Notes under the pieces: generated by a model
Databases searched by the model: none
Told to the model about the DNA's origin: nothing
Seen by the model: only the letters and a program-made list of their open reading frames with translations
Translations under genes and position numbers: made by a program
Part shown: one piece after another, positions 25,223 to 33,135 of the stretch
How the letters are laid out: the number at the start of each line of letters is the position of its first letter
How positions within the stretch are numbered: position 1 is the stretch's first letter
Origin: Clostridium disporicum
GTDB taxonomy: Bacteria > Bacillota > Clostridia > Clostridiales > Clostridiaceae
Assembly (NCBI RefSeq): GCF_001405015.1
Contig: NZ_CYZX01000014.1
Location: 1-64,000, forward strand
Reading direction: 5' to 3'
DNA length: 64,000 bases

Positions 25223-26202
25223 GTACAAATGATAAGTTTTGGAAAGATAAAAATATTTTTATAACTGGTGGAACAGGATTTTTAGGTAGCTATTTAACTA
25301 AGGCTCTTGTTGATTATGGTGCTAATGTAACCTTATTGGTAAGAGATGATATACCAAAATCTAATCTTTATAGTGGTGATGAATATAAATCCATAAATGT
25401 AGTACGAGGAAGTTTAGAAGATTATTATTTAATAGAAAGAATATTAGGAGAATATGAGATAGATACAGTTTTTCATTTAGCAGCTCAAGCAATTGTAGGC
25501 GTTGCAAATAGGAATCCATTAGGAACATTTATTTCTAATATTCAAGGAACATGGAATATACTTGAAGCATCCAGGAGAAGTCCATTAATTAGAAGAGTGG
25601 TAGTGGCATCTAGCGACAAAGCTTATGGAGATCAAGAGAAGCTTCCATATGATGAAAGTATGCCTTTACAAGGAAAACATCCTTACGATGTTTCAAAGAG
25701 TTGTGCAGATTTAATTGCTCAAAGTTATTATGAAACCTATAAGCTACCAGTTTGTATAACTAGATGTGGAAATTTATATGGTGGAGGAGATTTAAATTTT
25801 AATAGAATTATTCCCCAAAGTATTAAATCAATATTAAAAGGAGAAGCACCAATAATTAGAAGTGACGGTACCTTTATCAGAGATTATTTTTATGTTGAAG
25901 ATGCAGTAGAAGCATATATTACTTTAGCAGAAAAAATTGAGGAGCAAAATTTAGGAGGACAAGCATTTAATTTTAGTAATGAAATTCAATTAACAGTTTT
26001 AGAATTAGTAGACAAAATATTAAATATTATGGGTAGTGAATTAAAACCTATAATATTAAATATAGGAAGTAATGAAATAAAACATCAATATTTATCTGCA
26101 AAGAAAGCTAGAGATATATTAGGATGGAATCCAAAGTATACAATAGAGGATGGATTAGCAAAAACAGTAAAGTGGTATAAAGAGTTTTTAGGAGATAAAT
26201 AG
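25207..26202 (+). CDS. rfbG: CDP-glucose 4,6-dehydratase
   Basis: An SDR-superfamily enzyme turning CDP-glucose into CDP-4-keto-6-deoxyglucose, 331 residues. The NAD-binding loop is FITGGTGFLGSYL, followed by FHLAAQAIVGVANRNP, the Ser of VVVASSDKAYGD and the catalytic YDVSKSCADL (YxxxK). RDYFYVEDAV is a late family motif. The start is GTG 25207, with ATG 25216 as an alternative; neither is ideally spaced from AAGGAG at 25198-25203. At 331 residues it is slightly shorter than typical RfbG. No gene for the next CDP-sugar step (3-dehydrase or epimerase) is present. Confidence 0.82.
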   Translation: MENMVGTNDKFWKDKNIFITGGTGFLGSYLTKALVDYGANVTLLVRDDIPKSNLYSGDEYKSINVVRGSLEDYYLIERILGEYEIDTVFHLAAQAIVGVANRNPLGTFISNIQGTWNILEASRRSPLIRRVVVASSDKAYGDQEKLPYDESMPLQGKHPYDVSKSCADLIAQSYYETYKLPVCITRCGNLYGGGDLNFNRIIPQSIKSILKGEAPIIRSDGTFIRDYFYVEDAVEAYITLAEKIEEQNLGGQAFNFSNEIQLTVLELVDKILNIMGSELKPIILNIGSNEIKHQYLSAKKARDILGWNPKYTIEDGLAKTVKWYKEFLGDK

Positions 26203-26204
26203 GT

Positions 26205-27122
26205 ATGAAAAAGAGTGTTTTTTGTGCTGTTGTTTCTAAGACAAGGTTAATTCAAGGTATTGCTTGCTTTTTATCTTTATATGAAACACTGGATGATTTC
26301 GTAATATATGTTCTTTGTGTAGATAATAAATGTTATGAATTCTTAAAGAAAGTTAATTTTGATAGACTAAGATTATTTACAATATCTCAACTAAATAGAG
26401 CTGATTTAATAGATTTAGAGGATAAGAGATTATTGAATCAATATTGTTGGACATTAAAACCAGGGTTTATAAGATATATTTTTGAGATGGATAACTCTAT
26501 AGAAAGGGTGACTTATATAGATTCAGACCTATTCTTTTTACAAGACGTTAGAATAATTTTTGAGAATCAGCCTGAGGCATCTGTATTACTATCAAGTGGA
26601 GAAATATTTTTGCCTATGTATTCTAAGGAATTTAATCAATATATGCAGTATCTTACTGGTAAGTATAACTCAGGATTTATTAGTTTTAAAAACGATATAA
26701 ATGGCATAGAGTGTGTAAAGTGGTGGGATAAGAAGTGTATTGAAAGTTGCACGGCAAATCCGGAAGATAATAAGTTTGGGGACCAGAAATATCTTGAGGA
26801 TATGCCATTCCTATTTAAAGATGTTGAAGAGATTACAACACCAGGTATAAATATTGGACATTGGAATTATCCGAAATATAGATTTAGTGTTAAAGATAAC
26901 AATATAATGGTAAATAATGATAAATTGATTTTCTATCACTTTAGTGGTTTTAGAATAGTTAATAAGAATGATATAAGACAAATTCACGAAGAAGATAGAA
27001 TAAATCAACCTTTTATATATGAAATATATAGAAAGCTATTAACTAATCTTATTGATGAAGTTGAAAAGATTGATCCGACATTTATAGAGTATAAAACAGT
27101 AGCTGAAGTTGAAGATAATTAA
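26205..27122 (+). CDS. Nucleotide-sugar glycosyltransferase, GT-A fold (paralogue 1)
   Basis: A 305-residue protein with the GT-A metal site in RVTYIDSDLFFLQDV (DSD) and the conserved features QYCWTLKPGFI, KYNSGFISFKND, KFGDQKYLED and FYHFSGFRI. It is clearly paralogous to the gene at 28368, sharing YCWTLKP, D-x-DLFF, FGDQ-x-Y and FYHFS. The donor is unknown; a CDP-deoxysugar from the preceding genes is possible. There is no membrane anchor. It begins 2 nt after rfbG. Confidence 0.75.
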   Translation: MKKSVFCAVVSKTRLIQGIACFLSLYETLDDFVIYVLCVDNKCYEFLKKVNFDRLRLFTISQLNRADLIDLEDKRLLNQYCWTLKPGFIRYIFEMDNSIERVTYIDSDLFFLQDVRIIFENQPEASVLLSSGEIFLPMYSKEFNQYMQYLTGKYNSGFISFKNDINGIECVKWWDKKCIESCTANPEDNKFGDQKYLEDMPFLFKDVEEITTPGINIGHWNYPKYRFSVKDNNIMVNNDKLIFYHFSGFRIVNKNDIRQIHEEDRINQPFIYEIYRKLLTNLIDEVEKIDPTFIEYKTVAEVEDN

Positions 27123-27149
27123 CTAATAAGGTATAAGGAGATAGATTTT

Positions 27150-28328
27150 ATGAGAGTGAGCGTCATAATTCCATCTTACAACTCGAGAGAAAGGTTATAT
27201 TATAATTTAATAACTTTAAATAATCAAGATTGTGACTATGATACTTTTGAAGTAGTTGTAGTTGATAACGGATCTAATGATAACACAATAGAGATGTTAA
27301 AGGAGTTTGAATCTAAATATCCTCTTAAGTTTGTAAGAGTAAAGGAGAATAAAGGAATTGCACATGGTAGAAATGAAGGGGTAAAAAGAGCAGAAGGAGA
27401 TATATTAATATTTCACGATAGTGATATGTTAGCACCTATAGATTTCATAACCAGACATTTAAAGCACCATGAAGAAGGAAATATAGTTGTATGTGGTGTT
27501 CCATGGAAGCGAATAAATACTTTTTATTATAAAGAATTAGAGAAAGCTGGTTTGAATTATAAAGATGATATATTACCTATATATGGAATGGATATAGATG
27601 ATATTAAGATGGACAAGCAACCATTAATAAGTAGTGAATCTATAGTAGATAGAAGTTATTTAAATTATATTTATAATTTAGATACAGATTTTATGAAAAT
27701 TTTAAAAGGTATATTAGATAGATACGGAGATAATTTTAGAGACTATGCTTTACCATGGAGATTTTTCATAACTAATAACGTTTCTGTAGAAAGAAGTAGA
27801 GTTATACAGGTTGGTATGTTTGATGAAAGTATAGTTGGTTATGGGTATGAAGATTATGATTTAGGTATACGACTATATAAATCTGGAAGTAAATTTGTAT
27901 TTGATAAAGATATTTTAAATGTTCATCAGGAACATCCAAGTAATATAAGAATAAGCGAAGCTCATGATAATGTGAATTATATATGTAGTAAATATAATAA
28001 TGTATATTTCTTAGATGTAATATTAGTTTGTGTATCATATGTAACCTCTATTGATGGAAGTACTATTAACGAATTAGTAATTGATATAAATAATATGCTT
28101 CCAGTTACTTCGTTTAGGAGATTATTAGAGATATTTTTAGAACTAATTCAAACTTGCAGAAAACGCTTCTTTGTAGAAGGAGTTAAAGATAGATATAGTA
28201 TTATGCCTAATATTTATATAAACCTAGAAGAATTAATAATGGAATTAAAATATTTAAGAGATAAGTTTGGAATTAAATATTTTACAGAAGCAATGCTAGC
28301 ATTAATAAGAGATATATACAGGATTTAG
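27150..28328 (+). CDS. Family 2 glycosyltransferase
   Basis: A 392-residue protein with a GT2 start (VSVIIPSYNSRERL), VVVDNGSNDNT (donor-binding Asp), FHDSDMLAP (DxD) and a galactosyltransferase-like C-terminal motif VGYGYEDYDLGIRLYKSG, which carries the catalytic ED. The last 100 residues are helical and unassigned. It probably adds a sugar to a glycan or protein acceptor. Co-oriented and 27 nt after the previous gene. Confidence 0.85.
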   Translation: MRVSVIIPSYNSRERLYYNLITLNNQDCDYDTFEVVVVDNGSNDNTIEMLKEFESKYPLKFVRVKENKGIAHGRNEGVKRAEGDILIFHDSDMLAPIDFITRHLKHHEEGNIVVCGVPWKRINTFYYKELEKAGLNYKDDILPIYGMDIDDIKMDKQPLISSESIVDRSYLNYIYNLDTDFMKILKGILDRYGDNFRDYALPWRFFITNNVSVERSRVIQVGMFDESIVGYGYEDYDLGIRLYKSGSKFVFDKDILNVHQEHPSNIRISEAHDNVNYICSKYNNVYFLDVILVCVSYVTSIDGSTINELVIDINNMLPVTSFRRLLEIFLELIQTCRKRFFVEGVKDRYSIMPNIYINLEELIMELKYLRDKFGIKYFTEAMLALIRDIYRI

Positions 28329-28367
28329 TATGGTTTGTAAATAGTTAATAGAAAGGAGGAAAAGACA

Positions 28368-29306
28368 TTGGAGAAATATCATTTCAGTATGATCTTATCA
28401 GAGCAACATTTATTCAAAGCTATACCTATGTATATTTCTTTACGTCAGTATTGCAAAAGTTTTAAGTTATTCATTTTATGTATGAATGAGTCGGTATATG
28501 CAATATTAAACAAGATAGGTTTTAAAGATATTATATTAATTCCAATAAAGTATTTAGAAGATAATAATTTTGAATTATTAAAAGCTAAATCAAATAGATC
28601 TTTTCATGAATATTGTTGGACATTAAAACCTATATTTTTATATTATATTATGAATCAGTATGATAAAGCTAAATACTATGCACATGTTGATGCGGATTTA
28701 TTCTTCTTTTCAAATATAGATAATGTATTCGATGAAAATCCTAATGCTTCAATTTTCTTAACTCATCATAGAAATTCAGAAGAATTTAAACATTATTATG
28801 AATTAAGTGGAATATATAATACAGGATTTGTAGGATTTAGAAATAATAATGAAGCAAGGGTAGCAGTAAGATTATGGGGAGACAGATGTTTAAAGAAGTG
28901 TACTATGGAGTATGATACGGTTGATAAAACCTTTGGTGATCAACGGTATGTTGAAGATTGGGTAGATATATTTAAAAATGTACATGTAGTCAATTCTATT
29001 GGAGCTAATGTTGCATTTTGGAATATAAAAAATTATAAAGTTTCAAAGAGATATAATAATGTTTATATAAATGAAACACCATTAATATTTTATCACTTCT
29101 CAAGTGTAGTAATATTAGGACCTAGAGAATTCGATTTATGTTCATTTTATCATATAGATGACGAGAATATATTGGTATATATATATGACCCATATGTAAG
29201 ATTATTATCAAATGGAATAGAGGGTATGAAGAAAGAATTTCCATGGTTTAATATAGGATTTGTTGATAGGAGAAATATCATTAATCTTCATAATTATAAG
29301 ATATAG
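28368..29306 (+). CDS. Nucleotide-sugar glycosyltransferase, GT-A fold (paralogue 2)
   Basis: 312 residues, starting at TTG 28368, 8 nt after AGGAGG. It shares HEYCWTLKPIFL, HVDADLFFFSNI (DAD metal site), GIYNTGFVGFRNN, FGDQRYVEDW and FYHFSSV with paralogue 1. The two flank the GT2 gene, suggesting consecutive transfer steps on one glycan. Last gene of the cluster; a hairpin terminator follows. Confidence 0.76.
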   Translation: MEKYHFSMILSEQHLFKAIPMYISLRQYCKSFKLFILCMNESVYAILNKIGFKDIILIPIKYLEDNNFELLKAKSNRSFHEYCWTLKPIFLYYIMNQYDKAKYYAHVDADLFFFSNIDNVFDENPNASIFLTHHRNSEEFKHYYELSGIYNTGFVGFRNNNEARVAVRLWGDRCLKKCTMEYDTVDKTFGDQRYVEDWVDIFKNVHVVNSIGANVAFWNIKNYKVSKRYNNVYINETPLIFYHFSSVVILGPREFDLCSFYHIDDENILVYIYDPYVRLLSNGIEGMKKEFPWFNIGFVDRRNIINLHNYKI

Positions 29307-29307
29307 A

Positions 29308-29338
29308 TAAAGGAGCTATTTTATAATAGCTCCTTTAA
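29308..29338. terminator. Terminator between the glycan cluster and pflB
   Basis: AAAGGAGCTATT (29309-29320) pairs with 29325-29336 across a 4-nt TTAT loop, followed by a short T/A tail. It separates convergent genes. Confidence 0.72.
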
Positions 29339-29349
29339 TACATATTTAA

Positions 29350-31581
29350 TTACATTGATTTATGGAATGTTCTGTTTATAACATCTAATTGTTGTTCTCT
29401 AGTTAATTTGATGAAGTTAACAGCGTATCCAGATACTCTGATTGTTAATTGTGGGTATTCTTCTGGGTGCTCCATAGCATCTAATAGAGTTTCTCTATCA
29501 AATACATTTACGTTTAAGTGTTGAGCTCCTTGAGAGAAGTATCCATCCATCATAGCACCTAAGTTAGTGATTCTACCTTCAGCAGTCTTTCCTAAAGCAT
29601 CAGGAATGATTGAGAATGTATTAGAAACACCGTCTTGAGAATGTTCATATGGAATCTTAGCAACAGAGTTTAATGATGCTAAAGAACCACTGTTATCTCT
29701 TCCGTGCATTGGGTTAGCTCCTGGTGCAAATGGTTCTCCTGCTTTTCTTCCACATGGAGTTGTACCAGTCTTCTTACCGTAAACAACGTTTGATGTAATT
29801 GTTAATACTGATTGAGTATGTGTAGCATTTCTGTAAGTTTTGTTTTGTCTGATTTTGTTCATCATAGACTCAACTAACCATGCAGCAATTTCATCAACTC
29901 TATCATCATCATTTCCGTATTTAGGGAAGTCACCTTCAACTTCGAAGTCTACAGCTATTCCTTCTTCATTTCTTATTGGCTTAACTTTAGCGTATTTTAT
30001 AGCAGATAATGAGTCAGCACAAACTGAAAGTCCAGCTATACCACAAGCCATTGTTCTGAATACATCTCTATCATGTAAAGCCATTTGTAATTTTTCATAT
30101 GAATATTTATCATGCATGTAGTGAATAACATTTAAAGTATTAACATAAAGGTTAGCTAACCAATCTGTCATTGTTTCAAATCTATCCATTACTTCATTGT
30201 AATCTAAGTATTCATCAGTTAGTGGAATAGTCTTTGGTCCAACTTGAACACCAGACTTTTCATCTCTACCACCGTTTATAGCGTAAAGTAAAGTCTTAGC
30301 TAAGTTAACTCTAGCACCGAAGAATTGCATTTGCTTACCAACTCTCATTGCAGATACACAACAAGCGATAGCATAGTCATCTCCCCAGTATGGAGCCATT
30401 AAGTCATCATTTTCGTATTGAACTGATGATGTATCAATAGATACCTTAGAACAGAAATCTTTGAATCCTTGAGGTAATCTAGTTGACCATAAAACTGTTA
30501 AGTTTGGTTCTGGTGATGGCCCTAAAGTGTAAAGTGTGTTAAGTACTCTGAATGAGTTCTTAGTAACTAAAGTTCTTCCATCTAATCCCATACCACCGAT
30601 TGATTCAGTAACCCAAGTTGGATCTCCTGAGAATAAATCGTTGTATTCTGGAGTTCTTAAGAACTTAACTAATCTTAACTTCATTACGAAGTGGTCCATT
30701 AATTCTTGAGCTTCTTCTTCAGTGATAACACCGTTTCTTAAGTCTCTTTCTATATATATATCTAAGAATGTAGAAGTTCTACCAAGTGACATAGCAGCAC
30801 CATTTTGGTCTTTTATAGCACCTAAGAATCCAAAGTATAACCATTGGATAGCTTCTTTAGCATTTGTAGCTGGAGCTGATATATCAAATCCGTAAGTTGC
30901 AGCTAATCCTTTTAATTCTTTTAAAGCAGCTATTTGGTCAGATAATTCTTCTCTTAATCTGATAACTTCTTCATCTATAGTCTTAACTTCTAAGCTTAAT
31001 TTTTGTTGTTCTTTATCTTGTATTAATCTGTCTACACCGTATAGAGCAACTCTTCTATAGTCACCTATGATTCTTCCTCTTCCGTAAGCATCTGGAAGAC
31101 CAGTGATAACACCTGATTTTCTAGCTAATCTCATTTCTGTAGTATAAGCATCGAAAACACCTTGGTTATGAGTTTTTCTATATTTGCTAAATATTTCAGA
31201 TATTCTTGGGCTAACTTCATATCCGTATGCTTTAGCAGCACTTTCAGCCATTCTTATACCACCATAAGGCATAACAGCTCTTTTTAATGGAGCGTCAGTT
31301 TGAACACCAACTATTTTTTCGAAAGCTTGATCTATATAACCAGCTTTATATTCATTTATTCCTGATATAGTTTCAGTATCTAAATCTAAAACTCCACCAT
31401 TTTCTCTTTCTTTTTTGAAAAGTTCACTAACTTCTGCCCAAAGTTTTTTAGTGGCTTCAGTTGCACCAGCTAAGAAACTGTCATCTCCTTCGTAAGCAGT
31501 GTAGTTAGTTTGGATAAAGTTTCTTACGTCAACGCTTTTTTGCCATTGGCCTTTATTAAAGCCTGTCCATTCTTGTCTCAT
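29350..31581 (-). CDS. pflB: Pyruvate formate-lyase (formate C-acetyltransferase)
   Basis: A 743-residue glycyl-radical enzyme converting pyruvate and CoA to acetyl-CoA and formate. The catalytic cysteine pair is in AIACCVSAMRVGK (about residue 400), and the radical glycine is in RVSGYAVNF (G718). Other matches are TITSNVVYGKKTGTTPCGRK and GGMGLDGRTLVTKNSFR. Full length is as in E. coli PflB (about 760). It has an AGGAGGT-like site before the ATG and codon choice suggesting high expression. Unusually, no pflA activase is adjacent on either side. A Rex-like site lies upstream. Confidence 0.96.
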   Translation of the reverse strand: MRQEWTGFNKGQWQKSVDVRNFIQTNYTAYEGDDSFLAGATEATKKLWAEVSELFKKERENGGVLDLDTETISGINEYKAGYIDQAFEKIVGVQTDAPLKRAVMPYGGIRMAESAAKAYGYEVSPRISEIFSKYRKTHNQGVFDAYTTEMRLARKSGVITGLPDAYGRGRIIGDYRRVALYGVDRLIQDKEQQKLSLEVKTIDEEVIRLREELSDQIAALKELKGLAATYGFDISAPATNAKEAIQWLYFGFLGAIKDQNGAAMSLGRTSTFLDIYIERDLRNGVITEEEAQELMDHFVMKLRLVKFLRTPEYNDLFSGDPTWVTESIGGMGLDGRTLVTKNSFRVLNTLYTLGPSPEPNLTVLWSTRLPQGFKDFCSKVSIDTSSVQYENDDLMAPYWGDDYAIACCVSAMRVGKQMQFFGARVNLAKTLLYAINGGRDEKSGVQVGPKTIPLTDEYLDYNEVMDRFETMTDWLANLYVNTLNVIHYMHDKYSYEKLQMALHDRDVFRTMACGIAGLSVCADSLSAIKYAKVKPIRNEEGIAVDFEVEGDFPKYGNDDDRVDEIAAWLVESMMNKIRQNKTYRNATHTQSVLTITSNVVYGKKTGTTPCGRKAGEPFAPGANPMHGRDNSGSLASLNSVAKIPYEHSQDGVSNTFSIIPDALGKTAEGRITNLGAMMDGYFSQGAQHLNVNVFDRETLLDAMEHPEEYPQLTIRVSGYAVNFIKLTREQQLDVINRTFHKSM

Positions 31582-31618
31582 TGCTTATACCTCCGATTTT
31601 TCTATATATAAATTTAGT

Positions 31619-31636
31619 TTGTTAAAACGATGTCAA
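31619..31636 (-). promoter_or_regulatory. Candidate Rex operator upstream of pflB
   Basis: On the coding strand TTGACATCGTTTTAACAA matches the redox-sensor Rex consensus TTGTTAANNNNTTAACAA at 11 of 14 defined positions, with one half-site perfect. It lies about 40 bp before the pflB start codon. The stretch 31582-31932 otherwise holds only A/T-rich promoter sequence for pflB and the divergent gene. Confidence 0.35.
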
Positions 31637-31932
31637 TAATAATTCTTAATTAATAGTAAATTCATATATGATTCTATCATCAAATAAAGAATGTTTCAAT
31701 AGGAAATTAAATTATAAATATATTTACAATATCGGAAATATTCTGAATATTCAGCTTTATGTTAAAAATATAACAATATTTTCTAAAGTACATTTATGCT
31801 GTAAGTAAAATTTGAGGAATTTAAAATTAAATATATTAGTAGTATTTTTTGAGCATTTTAATCATTACAATATAGAATTTATTCTAGTATTATGATATTA
31901 AGCAAAAATATTTTAAGGAGTAGGTGAAGATA

Positions 31933-32835
31933 ATGAAAATAGAAAACAAAATATTAAAATTATCCGTTTTAGGTGCATTATTCTTTGCACTATTTGGTAT
32001 TGCATGGGGATGAGCGATAGATTCTGAAATGATTATATTCGATGGATTATATTCATTTATCAGTTTGTTATTATCTATGTTATCCTTATTTATAAGTAAT
32101 TTTATGTCTAAAAATGATGTAGAGAAGTTTCCTTTTGGAAAACATATTTTAGAACCATTAGTTATTTCAATTAAATCTTTAGTTATACTTATAATGTGTT
32201 TATATACTCTTATAGATGCAGTAAAGATAATGTTTAATGGAGGCAACAACATAGAATTTGGACTAGCTATAGTTTATTCCATTATTTCGGTTGTTGGTTG
32301 TGGCATAATCACTTTATATATGAAGAAGAAAGAGAAAAAGTTATCTTCTGAATTAATAAAAGCTGAGAGTAATCAATGGTTTATGGATACAGCTTTAAGT
32401 GCAGCAGTATTAATTGGGTTTTTAGTTGCAATAGTTTTATCTAAAACTACCTTAAGTTTCTTAAATCCATATATAGATCCAACTATGACTTTAATAGTAT
32501 CAATAATTTTCTTAAGATTACCTATAAAGACTTTTATAGAAAGTTTTAAAGAGATTATATCTGTTAAGGCTGATGATGAAATTAATGATGATATATATGT
32601 ACTAGTAAAAGAAATTGAGGAAGAGTATAAATTTGAAGAATCAATTGCTAGAGTTTCTAAAATAGGTAGAGAACTTAGAATAGAAATAGATTTTGTCTAT
32701 AATCAAAATAGTAAGTTAAAGACCTTAGACCAAATGGACAGTGTAAGAGAAGAAATAAATGATGCTATAAAGCATATAAAATATAATAAATGGTTAAATG
32801 TCTCATTTACCGGAAATAAAAAATGGATAGTTTAA
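31933..32835 (+). pseudogene. Cation diffusion facilitator gene interrupted by TGA
   Basis: ATG 31933 follows a good AAGGAG site and begins a frame whose codon 27 is TGA (32011-32013), inside the first membrane helix (ALFFALFGIAWG-stop-AIDSEMIIFDGLYS). The frame then continues without further stops for 273 codons with normal transporter sequence: several membrane helices, the Asp in FDGLYSF, and a cytoplasmic C-terminal domain. A single TTA-to-TGA change would explain it. Internal ATG 32029 lacks a ribosome binding site and would drop helix 1. An intact protein would be a CDF-type exporter of divalent metal ions. Confidence 0.75.
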
Positions 32836-32863
32836 AAAAGTCAGCGAGAGCTGGCTTTTTTTG
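32834..32863 (+). terminator. Terminator after the cation-efflux gene
   Basis: AAAAAAGTCAGC (32834-32845) pairs with GCTGGCTTTTTT (32850-32861, one G-U) across a GAGA tetraloop, followed by more T. Confidence 0.88.
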
Positions 32864-33011
32864 TATGTGTAAAAAATAGTTAAGTAGTATAAAAAAATTA
32901 GGGAACTTTTTTATAAATAAATAGTTTAATAAGTGAAGCTCCAAATTTTAACTTTGATAGTTGAACTTATAAATTTGATGATAGGAGTAGACATTTGGTA
33001 TAAATGAAAAT

Positions 33012-33031
33012 AAATTGTAACCAAATTGTAA
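33012..33031. promoter_or_regulatory. Tandem AAATTGTAA direct repeats upstream of the lipoprotein operon
   Basis: AAATTGTAA occurs at 33012-33020 and 33023-33031, 11 bp apart, the spacing typical of OmpR/PhoB-family response-regulator sites. A perfect TATAAT (33059-33064) lies downstream. There is no proof of a regulator; the repeats may be chance. Confidence 0.3.
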
Positions 33032-33135
33032 TAAAATTTTAAGGTTATTTAAATGGTATATAATAACAAATAGTGATATTATAAGATAAAAAGTAAAAAA
33101 TATAATATTAAATATAACAAATTATGGAGGAATTT

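Noticed and set aside
32011..32013. TGA as a selenocysteine codon in the cation-efflux gene
   Set aside because: The position is inside a membrane helix where the family has hydrophobic residues, and no SECIS-like hairpin follows directly. A nonsense mutation is simpler.
33124..33135. ATG 33124 as lipoprotein start
   Set aside because: It overlaps the GGAGG ribosome binding site; ATG 33136 gives normal spacing and a standard signal peptide.
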